NCBI GenBank assembly: GCA_038209775.1
Contig: JBBQXK010000001.1
Location: 119,592-183,591, forward strand
Direction: 5' to 3'
Length of the DNA stretch: 64,000 nt
Origin: JBBQXK01 sp038209775
GTDB taxonomy: Bacteria > Pseudomonadota > Alphaproteobacteria > Rhodobacterales > Rhodobacteraceae
Shown: piece after piece, positions 35,077-43,032 of the stretch
How positions within the stretch are numbered: the stretch's first letter is position 1
How the letters are laid out: each line of letters opens with the position of its first letter
The notes under the pieces: model-generated
The model's input: only the letters and a program-made list of their open reading frames with translations
Database searches by the model: none
What the model was told of the DNA's origin: nothing
Position numbers and translations under genes: made by a program

Positions 35077-35646
35077 CTATCCGCCCCAGCTACGCACCGG
35101 TCCACAGTCCATGTGGACAAAGTTTGACCGCGAATAACGCCCCACGCCACCCGACGAACAGGCCTCAGCCGCCCGCGCCATCTGGCCGACTGACCGCGAT
35201 TTGAGCCGCAGGTCAGCCGCCTGCCCCTTCATGTGCAGCGAATCGCGCGCAACCCCGCGCGACTGCGACCGCAGCATCGCGTTGGTGGCCGGGCTGCGAT
35301 AGCCCGACAGCATCATGTAGGGCTCGGTCACATCCATCAGCCGGTGCGATGCCGCCAGAATGTCCACCGTGCGGGCGTCGATCTTGACCGTATCGCCAGA
35401 TCGCCAGTCACGCATGAAGTGATTGATTTCCTTCAACACTTCTTTGATGTACTCACCCTCGATCCAATAGATCGTGTCGATCTGCTCACCCGTGCGGCCG
35501 GAATACATCCGTACGCGCCGGATATCACCCGCGCCGCGCAGGATGCCGAAGGCATTCGTCATCGTGGGGGCTGCCACAACCATTGTCGCCGCGAACACGC
35601 CAAAAAGGCCGCGCCGCGATACGCTGGAAGAATTGCTATCCGTCAT
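35077..35646 (-). CDS. YcbK-like DUF882 peptidase (M15 family), Tat-exported
   Basis: A 189-residue exported protein. The N-terminus SVSRRGLFGVFAATMVVAAP is a twin-arginine signal (RRGLF), so it is probably folded before export. The body is DUF882/PF05951: SGYRSPATNAML, then the zinc-ligand region SLHMKGQAADLRL (His and Asp) and NFVHMDCGPVRSWGG (His). Members are related to D,D- or L,D-carboxypeptidases acting on peptidoglycan peptides. ATG 35646 is chosen because it puts the Tat signal first; a reading to 35907 is not protein-like. Divergent from the L,D-transpeptidase gene. Confidence 0.9.
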   Translation of the reverse strand: MTDSNSSSVSRRGLFGVFAATMVVAAPTMTNAFGILRGAGDIRRVRMYSGRTGEQIDTIYWIEGEYIKEVLKEINHFMRDWRSGDTVKIDARTVDILAASHRLMDVTEPYMMLSGYRSPATNAMLRSQSRGVARDSLHMKGQAADLRLKSRSVGQMARAAEACSSGGVGRYSRSNFVHMDCGPVRSWGG

Positions 35647-35957
35647 GCTTGCCTGTCCGTCCTGTAGATTGCCGTCGCCGCCTGTACCGGCGGCTTTCCT
35701 GCACTCATCCCCTAGCGCGCTATCGTTATGGCACAGGTCGAATCGCAACAGAAGCCGGGAATGGCCAGACGACGTCAGTACAAGGGCAATCGGCAAAAAA
35801 TTGCTGAAAATCCGCCGCCGCTGGCATCGATGTGGCAAAAATAATCCAGCGCACAGGAATGCGCGGCGTGCCGGTTGCGGGGTTGCATTGTGCCATGGAC
35901 AGCGCACCCCTGATCACCGACGCTTTGTTGTGATATTGTTGGGGTTTCGAGGGCTGC
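35647..35957. other. Divergent intergenic region between DUF882 peptidase and L,D-transpeptidase
   Basis: This 311-base gap holds no gene that I can support. It contains AT-richer patches (AAAAAATTGCTGAAAAT near 35800 and GTTGTGATATTGTTGGGG near 35925) that could be the two outward promoters; GATATTGT about 25 bases before the transpeptidase ATG is the best -10-like match. No clear operator palindrome was seen. Confidence 0.5.
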
Positions 35958-37592
35958 ATGAAACGGGTTTTAGCACAGGGGCCGCTGGCCGCCGTACTGG
36001 TCTTGGTGGGTCTGTCCGCGCAGCCTCTGGTGGCGCAACAGGTGCTGCCGCTGGCCACCCAGGCCACCCCCACCGAACATTCACGCGCCTTCGCCACCGC
36101 AATCGCCGAAGCAGCAGCCGAGGATGAGGCCATCGCAGGCTTCTACCGCGACCGGGGCTATGGCGCGTTCTGGACCGGCCCCGCCGATTCGCAGCGTCGC
36201 GCCGCCCTGATGCAGGCCCTTGCCGGAGCGGGCGCGCACGGGTTGCCCACCCTTCGCTATGACCCCGCCGATCTGATCGCCGCTGCCCGCACCGCGCGAA
36301 CCGAGGGCGACCGGGGTCGCATCGAGGTGGCGATGACCAAGGCGCTGCTGGATTATGCCCGCGACGTGCAGACCGGGGCGCTGGTGCCGTCATCGGTCAA
36401 TGCCGCGATCAAGCGCGAAGTGCCGGTGCGCGACCGCCGCGCCAATCTGGATGCCTTTGCGGCAGCCCCCTCGCCCGCTGCGTTCCTTGGCGCTCTGCCA
36501 CCCGCATCGCAGGAATATGCGCAACTGGTGAAGGCGCATTTCACGCTGCAGAACGCTGTGAAATCCGGGGCCTGGGGCCCCGAAGTTCTGGCCAGCCGCC
36601 TTGAGCCGGGTGCCACGGGCCCCGCCTTCGTCGCCCTGCGCGACCGGCTTGTGGCGCAAGGTTACCTCGCGCCGAACGCGCTTGCGTCCTATGACGCGCG
36701 GATCGGGCGGGCGGTGCGGACGTTTCAGGCCGACCACGGCCTGAACGCCGACGGGGTGGCGGGCGAATCGACGATCCGCGAATTGAACGTCGGCCCCGAG
36801 ATGCGTCTGCGCAGCGTGCTGGTGGCGATGGAGCGGGAACGCTGGTCAAACATCGACCGGGGGCGTCGGCACATCTGGGTGAACCTGGCCGATTACACCG
36901 CCAAGATCATCGACGACGGTCGTGTGACCTTTTCCACCCGCGCCGTGGTGGGCGACGAGCAGACCGACAAGAACACCCCTGAGTTCAGCCACCTGATGAC
37001 CTACATGGAGGTGAACCCCGACTGGACCGTGCCCCCGGGCATCATCCGGCGCGATTACCTGCCGCGCCTGCAGGCCAACCCGAATGCCCTGGGGCACCTG
37101 ACCATTACCGACCGGCGTGGCCGTGTGGTGAAACGTGGTTCGGTTGACTTTTCAGCCTATTCGGCATCAAACTTTCCGTTCAACCTGCGACAGGCGCCGG
37201 GCGACGGAAATGCTCTGGGGCAGGTCAAGTTCATGTTCCCGAACCCCCATGCCATCTACCTGCACGACACCCCCCACAAAGAGGATTTCGCAAGCGAAGT
37301 CCGTGCCATTTCAAATGGTTGCGTAAGGCTGGCCCAGCCGTTGGAGTTTGCCTATGAACTCCTCTCCCGGCAGGAGGCCGACCCGAAGAAGGCCTTCCAT
37401 GACGTGCTGGACACCGGGCGGCAGGAACGCATCACGCTGGCCACCCCGGTGCCGGTGCATCTGGAGTACCGCACCGCCTTTGCCAACCTCAAGGGACAGA
37501 TGCAGTACCGCCGTGATGTCTATGGCCGTGACGCGCAGATCTATGCCGCACTGGTCAAGGCCGGGGTGGCGGGAACCGGCGAAGAGGGCTAA
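35958..37592 (+). CDS. YcbB-type L,D-transpeptidase
   Basis: A 544-residue periplasmic enzyme forming 3-3 peptidoglycan cross-links or attaching proteins. It has a signal peptide (LAQGPLAAVLVLVGLSAQPLVA), an N-terminal scaffold domain, a peptidoglycan-binding domain (YDARIGRAVRTFQADHGLNA to TIRELN, about 243-280) and a YkuD catalytic domain. The catalytic Cys is C455 in ISNGCVRLAQP, with His in the YLHDTPHK segment upstream. Size and domain order match E. coli YcbB/LdtD rather than ErfK/YbiS. lpxD follows 34 bases later, so co-transcription is possible. Confidence 0.93.
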   Translation: MKRVLAQGPLAAVLVLVGLSAQPLVAQQVLPLATQATPTEHSRAFATAIAEAAAEDEAIAGFYRDRGYGAFWTGPADSQRRAALMQALAGAGAHGLPTLRYDPADLIAAARTARTEGDRGRIEVAMTKALLDYARDVQTGALVPSSVNAAIKREVPVRDRRANLDAFAAAPSPAAFLGALPPASQEYAQLVKAHFTLQNAVKSGAWGPEVLASRLEPGATGPAFVALRDRLVAQGYLAPNALASYDARIGRAVRTFQADHGLNADGVAGESTIRELNVGPEMRLRSVLVAMERERWSNIDRGRRHIWVNLADYTAKIIDDGRVTFSTRAVVGDEQTDKNTPEFSHLMTYMEVNPDWTVPPGIIRRDYLPRLQANPNALGHLTITDRRGRVVKRGSVDFSAYSASNFPFNLRQAPGDGNALGQVKFMFPNPHAIYLHDTPHKEDFASEVRAISNGCVRLAQPLEFAYELLSRQEADPKKAFHDVLDTGRQERITLATPVPVHLEYRTAFANLKGQMQYRRDVYGRDAQIYAALVKAGVAGTGEEG

Positions 37593-37626
37593 ACCCCGCG
37601 CAGGATTTCCGCGCAGGGGCCTGCCG

Positions 37627-38709
37627 ATGACCCATACGATTGCCGAGATCGCCGCCGCCATCGGAGCCGAGGCCGAGGGTGACCTGTCGCTGATGGTGAC
37701 GGGTGCGGCGGAACCCGCAGCGGCCCGGGTGGACGAGATCGCCCTTGCCATGGACCCCCGCTATGCGCCCGGGATCGCCCAGGGACACGCCCGCGCGGCC
37801 GTGCTGTGGCCGGGGGCCGACTGGCGCGCGATGGGGCTTTCCGCCGCCATCTTTGCCCCACGCGGGCGGCTGGCCATGGCCGGGATCACGCGGGTGCTGG
37901 ACCCGGGGCCGGGCATCGCACCGGGCATCCATCCGATGACGGTGATCGACCCTACGGCGCAGATTGCCCCCGGGGCCGCCATCGGCCCCTTCGTGACCAT
38001 CGGCGCGGGCGCGGTGATCGGCCCCCGCGCCCGCATCGCGGCCCATGTATCCATCGGCGACGGCGCGCGGATCGGGGCGGATACGCTCATCCTGCAAGGC
38101 GCGCGGATCGGGGCGCGGGTAGTGATCGGCGACCGGTTCACCTGCCAGCCCGGTGCGGTGATCGGCGCGGACGGGTTCAGCTTTGTCACGCCCGAGGCGT
38201 CAGGAGTTGAAGAAATTCGCCAAACCCTAGGGAAACGCAGCGAAATCCGCGAACAACGTTGGACCCGCATCCACTCGCTCGGGGCCGTCACCATCGGCGA
38301 TGATGTCGAGATCGGCGCCAACGCCTGCATCGACCGCGGCACCATCCGTGATACGATGATCGGCGACGGCACCAAACTGGATAACCTCGTCCACATCGGC
38401 CACAACGTGACCGTGGGCCGTGACTGTTTGTTGTGCGGGCAGGTCGGCATCGCGGGGTCGGCGCGGATTGGCGACCGGGTGGTTCTGGGCGGGCAATGCG
38501 GGGTCAACGACAACATCTTTGTCGGCGACGACGTGATTGCCGGCGGGGCCACCAAGATCTTCACCAACGCGCCTGCGGGCCGGGTTCTGCTGGGCTATCC
38601 GGCGGTCAGGATGGAAACCCATGTCGAGATGCAAAAGGCGCTGCGCCGCCTGCCCCGGCTGATGGCCACCCTCAAGAATCCGGTTCCCAACGCGGGTGGG
38701 AACGACTAA
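37627..38709 (+). CDS. lpxD: UDP-3-O-(3-hydroxyacyl)glucosamine N-acyltransferase
   Basis: Adds the second 3-hydroxyacyl chain in lipid A synthesis. The 360-residue protein has the N-terminal LpxD domain (about 1-100), then a left-handed beta helix of hexapeptide repeats from PTAQIAPGAAIGPFVTIG through GDRVVLGGQCGVNDN. The catalytic His lies in VHIGHNVTVG (near 257). QPGAVIGADGFSFV marks the UDP-GlcNAc site. A coiled tail ends the protein. In most bacteria lpxD sits in the bam-fabZ-lpxA cluster; here it is followed by an ACP and a ketoacyl synthase. Confidence 0.95.
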   Translation: MTHTIAEIAAAIGAEAEGDLSLMVTGAAEPAAARVDEIALAMDPRYAPGIAQGHARAAVLWPGADWRAMGLSAAIFAPRGRLAMAGITRVLDPGPGIAPGIHPMTVIDPTAQIAPGAAIGPFVTIGAGAVIGPRARIAAHVSIGDGARIGADTLILQGARIGARVVIGDRFTCQPGAVIGADGFSFVTPEASGVEEIRQTLGKRSEIREQRWTRIHSLGAVTIGDDVEIGANACIDRGTIRDTMIGDGTKLDNLVHIGHNVTVGRDCLLCGQVGIAGSARIGDRVVLGGQCGVNDNIFVGDDVIAGGATKIFTNAPAGRVLLGYPAVRMETHVEMQKALRRLPRLMATLKNPVPNAGGND

Positions 38710-38743
38710 ACCACCCCCAATATCGGCGACAAGGAGCGGGACC

Positions 38744-39007
38744 ATGACGCAAGCGGTGCGCGACAAGGTTATCGCCATCATTGCCGAACTCGCAGTGCTG
38801 GACGTGGCCGATGTAGCCCCCGAGGCCACGCTGGAATCCCTTGGTATCGACAGTCTGGGCCTGGTCGAATCGATCTTCGCAATCGAAGAGGCGTTCGACA
38901 TCTCGGTGCCGTTCAACGCCAATGACCCCGCGCAAAGCGACTTTGACATCTCGTCGGTCGCATCGGTCATCGCGGCGGTCGAGGGTCTGGTGGCCGCCAA
39001 GGCATGA
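38744..39007 (+). CDS. Specialised acyl carrier protein
   Basis: An 87-residue acidic ACP. The phosphopantetheine site is S37 in ESLGIDSLGLVES, where GIDSL replaces the GADSL of housekeeping AcpP, showing a specialised carrier. AAGGAGCGGGACC precedes ATG 38744. It sits 34 bases after lpxD and overlaps the downstream ketoacyl synthase by four bases. The context suggests an acyl chain destined for lipid A or another envelope lipid, similar in idea to rhizobial AcpXL, although it is not clearly an AcpXL orthologue. Confidence 0.92.
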   Translation: MTQAVRDKVIAIIAELAVLDVADVAPEATLESLGIDSLGLVESIFAIEEAFDISVPFNANDPAQSDFDISSVASVIAAVEGLVAAKA

Positions 39008-40212
39008 AGCGCGTCGTCATCACCGGGGCCGGCACGATCAACGCGCTGGCCAGCGACGTGCCCGGCACCTATGCGGCGTTCCGCGAAGGGCGCTGCGGCA
39101 TCACCGATCTGGACATCCGCGACAAGGAACGGCTGTCCATCTCGATCGGCGGACAGGTCCACGGCTGGAACCCCGAGGCGCACTTCAACCGCCAGCAGAT
39201 CGTGCTTTACGACAAGTTCACTCAGTTCACCCTGTTGGCCGCGCGCCAGGCTATCGAACAATCAGGCCTCGATTTCGCAGGCAGGCTTGGCCTTGATGCG
39301 GGCGTGGTCCTGGGTACCGCCGGCGGCGGCGTGAACACCTGGGACGAGAATTACCGCGCCGTCTATGAAGAGGGCAAGAACCGCGTCCACCCCTTTGTCA
39401 TCCCCCGCCTGATGAACAACGCCGCCGCCAGCCACGTCAGCATGGAATGGCACCTGCGCGGACCGACCTTCAGCGTGTCAACCGCCTGCGCCAGTTCCAA
39501 CCACGCCATGGGTCTGGCGTTCCAGATGGTGCGCGCGGGGTCTGCCAAGGTCATGGTGACCGGCGGGTCAGAGGCGATGCTGTGCTTTGGCGGGATCAAG
39601 GCGTGGGAAGGATTGCGCGTGATGTCCAAGGACGCCTGCCGCCCGTTCAGCCTGAACCGCAACGGCATGGTACAGGGCGAAGGCGCCGGCATATTCGTGT
39701 TCGAGGAATATGAACACGCCCGCGCCCGGGGGGCACATGTCCTGGCCGAGGTGATCGGGTTCGCCATGTCATCGGATGCCGCCGATATCGTCATGCCCTC
39801 GGCCCAAGGGGCGGAACGCGCGATCACCGGGGCCTTGCGCGACGCGCGCCTGAACCCCGAGGATGTGGGCTATATCAACGCCCACGGAACCGGCACGGCA
39901 GCGAATGACAAGACCGAATGCGCCGCCGTGGCGCATGCCTTTGGTCACCATGCCGACCGGCTGATGATCTCGTCCACCAAATCCATGCACGGGCATCTGA
40001 TTGGCGGTACCGGGGCGGTCGAGTTGTTGGCCTGCCTGATGGCGCTGACCGAAGGCGTCATCGCACCCACCATCGGCTATGAAGAACCCGACCCCGAATG
40101 TGCGCTGGATGTGGTGCCGAACGTCGCGCGGACGGCCAAGGTCGACGTGGTCCTGTCCAACGCCTTTGCATTTGGCGGGCTGAACGCCGTCATCGCCCTG
40201 CGCCGGGTGTAG
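39004..40212 (+). CDS. Beta-ketoacyl-ACP synthase (FabF-like)
   Basis: A 402-residue thiolase-fold condensing enzyme. The nucleophile is C162 in STACASSNHAMG; the two histidines lie in INAHGTGTAANDK (near 297) and SMHGHLIGGTGAVE (near 334). The C-terminal NAFAFGGLNAVI is standard. It is more divergent in its N-terminus than housekeeping FabF. Because it is translationally coupled to the specialised ACP and follows lpxD, I infer that it elongates a dedicated acyl chain for the envelope. A hairpin overlapping its stop codon ends the transcript. Confidence 0.92.
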   Translation: MKRVVITGAGTINALASDVPGTYAAFREGRCGITDLDIRDKERLSISIGGQVHGWNPEAHFNRQQIVLYDKFTQFTLLAARQAIEQSGLDFAGRLGLDAGVVLGTAGGGVNTWDENYRAVYEEGKNRVHPFVIPRLMNNAAASHVSMEWHLRGPTFSVSTACASSNHAMGLAFQMVRAGSAKVMVTGGSEAMLCFGGIKAWEGLRVMSKDACRPFSLNRNGMVQGEGAGIFVFEEYEHARARGAHVLAEVIGFAMSSDAADIVMPSAQGAERAITGALRDARLNPEDVGYINAHGTGTAANDKTECAAVAHAFGHHADRLMISSTKSMHGHLIGGTGAVELLACLMALTEGVIAPTIGYEEPDPECALDVVPNVARTAKVDVVLSNAFAFGGLNAVIALRRV

Positions 40213-40231
40213 GGCGGGGTTGACCCCGCCC
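40212..40231. terminator. Bidirectional hairpin between convergent genes
   Basis: GGGCGGGG (40212-40219) and CCCCGCCC (40224-40231) form a perfect 8-bp stem with loop TTGA, starting at the last base of the ketoacyl-synthase stop and ending nine bases before the ialB-family stop. It can serve both strands; no T-run follows. Confidence 0.6.
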
Positions 40232-40240
40232 CCGCCGCGA

Positions 40241-40924
40241 TCAGTTGCCGTTTGACTTGTTCACCGCGTCAAACCCCGCCGTGAACCCCTTGAGCGAGAT
40301 GCTCACCGTGACCTTCTGATCGGGTGCCTGCACCGGCACGATGGTCAGTGTCGCCGCACTGCCCTTTTTCAACGCCGCCACCTCTTCGCCGGTAAAGCCG
40401 ATGCGCGACACACAGCCGATCGGGCTGCACCAGGAATAGGGATACTTCTTGGCCGACCCGCCATCTACCTGCAGCGTCACCTCGGCGGTCAGCAGCGTCT
40501 CCAGCGGTACAACTGCCGTGGCCCCGGCAACCGCCTGGCCACCTGCGGGCAGGCCGAACACGCTGAACTCGGCCACCGGGTTCTTCGTCGCGTCCAACAA
40601 CAACTGGTACAACTGACACGGGTTCGCCCCGTCTTCGGTCCGCACACAGCGCTGTTCCCAGTCGCCATGCTTGGCCTCGACATAAGTCGATCCGATGCCA
40701 TCCTCTTCCACCGGCGTGCCAAGCGGCAGATCGTTTACCGAGGGTGCTGCGGGCGTCTCGGTTGATGCCGGGGCGTCTGGGGCCGGGGCGTCGGGGGCCG
40801 GGGCGTCGGGGGCCGGGGCTGCGGGTGCGGCAGGTTCGACAGGCGGCGTCGCCTCTTGCGCGGGGGCCACGGTGGCCAGCGTCAGGGCAAAGAGGGCGGC
40901 GATCAGCGAGGTGGTTCTGGTCAT
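40241..40924 (-). CDS. Invasion-associated locus B (IalB) family protein
   Basis: A 227-residue periplasmic protein: signal peptide TSLIAALFALTLATVAPAQ, then a Pro-Ala-Asp linker from 15-base repeats, then the IalB domain. That domain has YVEAKHGDWEQRCVRTEDG, a Cys near CQLYQLLLD, and WCSPIGCVSRIGFT, cysteines likely in disulphides. The family is named after a Bartonella invasion protein but is widespread in free-living alphaproteobacteria, where its role is unknown; pathogenicity is not implied. GGAAG lies six bases before ATG 40924. Promoter-like boxes occur at 40969-40996. Confidence 0.88.
   Translation of the reverse strand: MTRTTSLIAALFALTLATVAPAQEATPPVEPAAPAAPAPDAPAPDAPAPDAPASTETPAAPSVNDLPLGTPVEEDGIGSTYVEAKHGDWEQRCVRTEDGANPCQLYQLLLDATKNPVAEFSVFGLPAGGQAVAGATAVVPLETLLTAEVTLQVDGGSAKKYPYSWCSPIGCVSRIGFTGEEVAALKKGSAATLTIVPVQAPDQKVTVSISLKGFTAGFDAVNKSNGN
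40770..40814 (-). repeat. 15-bp tandem repeat in ialB-family linker
   Basis: Three 15-base units, the last two identical (GGGGCGTCGGGGGCC on the plus strand), encode the repeating Pro-Asp-Ala-Pro-Ala linker between signal peptide and domain. In-frame unit changes would alter only linker length. Confidence 0.8.
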
Positions 40925-40968
40925 GTGGACTTCCGCGCGATGAGGCAATGAATTGCGAATGATGCGCC

Positions 40969-40996
40969 ATTTAGCACGGACGCCCGCACCTGTCAG
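40969..40996 (-). promoter_or_regulatory. Candidate promoter of the IalB-family gene
   Basis: On the minus strand CTGACA (40991-40996) and CTAAAT (40969-40974), preceded by TG, are separated by 16 bases. A start near 40963 would give a leader of about 40 bases before ATG 40924. Confidence 0.4.
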
Positions 40997-41063
40997 GCCC
41001 GAAAAACCGTTACACGCCCCGGCGAAGATCACGCCCGCGCGACAGCCAGGGGCCGGAAATGCG

Positions 41064-41100
41064 AAAGGGCCGGCGAACCGGCCCTTTATCTATTATTTTT
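41064..41100 (+). terminator. Intrinsic-terminator-like hairpin on plus strand with no upstream plus gene
   Basis: AAAGGGCCGG/CCGGCCCTTT form a perfect 10-bp stem with loop CGAA (41064-41087), followed by ATCTATTATTTTT. The T-rich tail lies on the plus strand, yet the nearest plus-strand gene ends at 40212, 850 bases away. It implies an unannotated plus transcript antisense to the IalB leader, or a structure used on the other strand. Confidence 0.6.
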
Positions 41101-41135
41101 GCTCCCTGTCGGACTGGCCGACGTCATGGGCAGGG

Positions 41136-41164
41136 ACGCTACGACCTTGACCTGTTTCCGTCAA
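41136..41164 (-). promoter_or_regulatory. Candidate minus-strand promoter within an inverted repeat
   Basis: TTGACG (41159-41164) and TAGCGT (41136-41141) on the minus strand are 17 bases apart. The -35 lies in an inverted repeat TTGAC-N8-GTCAA (41147-41164) that could be an operator. A transcript from here would run into the hairpin at 41064-41087 and on toward the IalB gene. Confidence 0.4.
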
Positions 41165-41198
41165 CCGGGAATCTGGCACTGTTAACGCAACCACCCAC

Positions 41199-41272
41199 AA
41201 AAAAAACCGCGCCTTTTCAAGGCGCGGTCAGTTCGACAGGGAGGAAACACGCCCGGGCCACAAGCCGCCGTC
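41199..41272 (-). ncRNA. Candidate small RNA, two hairpins with UUUCCUCCC segment
   Basis: The minus strand shows a compact sRNA plan of about 74 nt. A 5' hairpin pairs CCGGG with CCCGGG around a G-rich loop. A single-stranded segment CGTGTTTCCTCCCTGTCGAA follows. The end is a strong intrinsic terminator with stem CCGCGCCTT/AAGGCGCGG (41207-41227) and eight Ts. Upstream boxes TTAACC and TATTGT fit a promoter. The UUUCCUCCC part is complementary to ribosome binding sites, as in CU-rich-motif sRNAs of alphaproteobacteria such as the CcsR/cuckoo type; membership in a named family is not established. Confidence 0.55.
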
Positions 41273-41278
41273 ACCCGG

Positions 41279-41308
41279 ACAATATGCACTCTGGCACAAC
41301 GGGGTTAA
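41279..41308 (-). promoter_or_regulatory. Candidate promoter of the small RNA
   Basis: TTAACC (41303-41308) and TATTGT (41279-41284) on the minus strand with an 18-base spacer. The predicted start near 41272 places both hairpins inside the transcript. The site also lies in the leader region of the divergent DUF853 gene. Confidence 0.45.
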
Positions 41309-41350
41309 CAATGTATTTTCGGCGGGCAGATGCAGGCAAGGAGGAACGGC

Positions 41351-42898
41351 GTGGAACCCCAGACGCAGATATTCGTGGGCGGCGGCGGCGAGGGTTACGG
41401 CGTGCCGCAAAACCTGCTTCTGGGCTATGGCAACCGCCACGGCCTGATCGCAGGGGCCACCGGCACCGGCAAGACGATCACGCTGCAGATCCTTGCCGAA
41501 GGCTTTTCGGCGGCGGGTGTGCCGGTGTTCTTGTCGGACGTGAAGGGCGATCTTTCGGGGCTGGCAGTTGCCGGTTCCGCCATGGGCAAGCTGCACGAAC
41601 CCTTCACGAAACGCGCGGCGACCATCGGGCTTGACCTGCAATATGGCGCGTTCCCCGTCACATTCTGGGATCTTTTCGGCCAGCAGGGCCACCCCGTGCG
41701 CACCACCGTGGCCGAGATGGGGCCCCTGTTGCTGTCGCGCCTTCTGGAACTGACCGAACCGCAAGAGGGCGTGATGAACGTGGCCTTCGCGCTTGCCGAT
41801 GACGAAAAGCTGCCCCTGTTGGACATGAAAGACCTGCAGGCGATGCTGACCTTCATCGCCGAGAATGCCCAGTCCATCGGGGCCCGCTTTGGTCTGGTGT
41901 CCAGCACGTCGGTGGGGGCCATCCAGCGGCGGCTTCTGGTGCTGGAAAACCAGGGCGGCACGGCGCTGTTCGGTGAGCCTGCCCTTGATCTGGCCGACCT
42001 GATGACCTGCGACCCCGACGGACGCGGCCGCATCAACATCCTCGCCGCCGACAAGCTGATGAATTCGCCCCGCCTTTATGCGACGTTCCTCCTGTGGCTC
42101 TTGTCCGAACTGTTCGAGGTGCTGCCCGAGGTGGGCGACCCCGACAAACCCAAGATCGTGTTCTTCTTTGACGAGGCGCACCTGTTGTTCCAGGACGCCC
42201 CCAAGGCCCTTGTGAACAAGGTGGAACAGGTGGCCCGCCTGATCCGCTCCAAGGGCGTCGGCATCTATTTCATCACGCAGCGCCCGGCGGATGTGCCCGA
42301 AACCATCCTGTCGCAACTGGGCAACCGCGTGCAGCACGCGCTCCGCGCCTTTACCGCCAAGGATCAGAAAGACCTGCGCGAGGCCGCGCAGACCTACCGC
42401 GACAACCCCCGCTTCGCGACCGAGGACGCGATCAAAGAGGTCGGCACGGGCGAAGCCGTCACCTCGTTCCTCGAACGCAAGGGCATCCCCGGCATGGTCG
42501 AGCGTACGCTTGTCCGCCCGCCCGCGTCGCAGGTCGGCCCGATTGATGCGGGCACGCGGGCGCAACTGATCGCAGCCTCCCCCCTTCGCGGCAAGTACGA
42601 GGCCGTGGTGGACCGCGACAGCGCCTATGAGAAACTGCGTGCCCGCGCGGCACAGGCCGCCGGCGACGCGGCACAGGCCGAGGCCACCGAAGCACGGCAA
42701 GAGGAAGCCGACCGCGAGTTCCAGAACGCCCGCCGCTATGACCCGAAGATGCCGCGCAAAACCAAAACCACGCCGTCACGGTCATCCGATTCGGTGGGTG
42801 AGGCCTTCGCCAAGTCCTTCGCCCGGCAATTGGGCACGAGGTCCGGGCAGGCCATCGTGCGCGGCGTTCTCGGCACGATCTTCGGCCGGCGGCGATAG
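41351..42898 (+). CDS. HerA-like DUF853 ATPase
   Basis: A 515-residue FtsK/HerA-superfamily ATPase with Walker A GATGTGKTIT near residue 33 and Walker B VFFFDEAHLLFQ (about 267-278). An Arg/Gln sensor region GIYFITQRPADVPETILSQLG follows. The C-terminal ~110 residues are coiled and charged (AAQAAGDAAQAEATEARQEE) and end in FGRRR. The DUF853 group is widespread but uncharacterised; no NurA nuclease partner is adjacent. GTG 41351 is chosen because AAGGAGGA lies five bases upstream; an in-frame start at 41330 has none. Confidence 0.88.
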   Translation: MEPQTQIFVGGGGEGYGVPQNLLLGYGNRHGLIAGATGTGKTITLQILAEGFSAAGVPVFLSDVKGDLSGLAVAGSAMGKLHEPFTKRAATIGLDLQYGAFPVTFWDLFGQQGHPVRTTVAEMGPLLLSRLLELTEPQEGVMNVAFALADDEKLPLLDMKDLQAMLTFIAENAQSIGARFGLVSSTSVGAIQRRLLVLENQGGTALFGEPALDLADLMTCDPDGRGRINILAADKLMNSPRLYATFLLWLLSELFEVLPEVGDPDKPKIVFFFDEAHLLFQDAPKALVNKVEQVARLIRSKGVGIYFITQRPADVPETILSQLGNRVQHALRAFTAKDQKDLREAAQTYRDNPRFATEDAIKEVGTGEAVTSFLERKGIPGMVERTLVRPPASQVGPIDAGTRAQLIAASPLRGKYEAVVDRDSAYEKLRARAAQAAGDAAQAEATEARQEEADREFQNARRYDPKMPRKTKTTPSRSSDSVGEAFAKSFARQLGTRSGQAIVRGVLGTIFGRRR

Positions 42899-43032
42899 CG
42901 CACGCGACCCTTATGCAACGCCCGCCGCAGGAACCCGTGCCCCGTCGCATCAGCGACATTCCATGTCGAAAACCGGCATCGGCTGTCGTAAACCGGCGCT
43001 AGAACCATCTTCAGAATACAAAGGGGAATCAC

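Noticed and set aside
38744..39007. Housekeeping AcpP
   Set aside because: GIDSL motif and lpxD/ketoacyl-synthase context differ from acpP, which normally lies in the fabD-fabG-acpP-fabF block.
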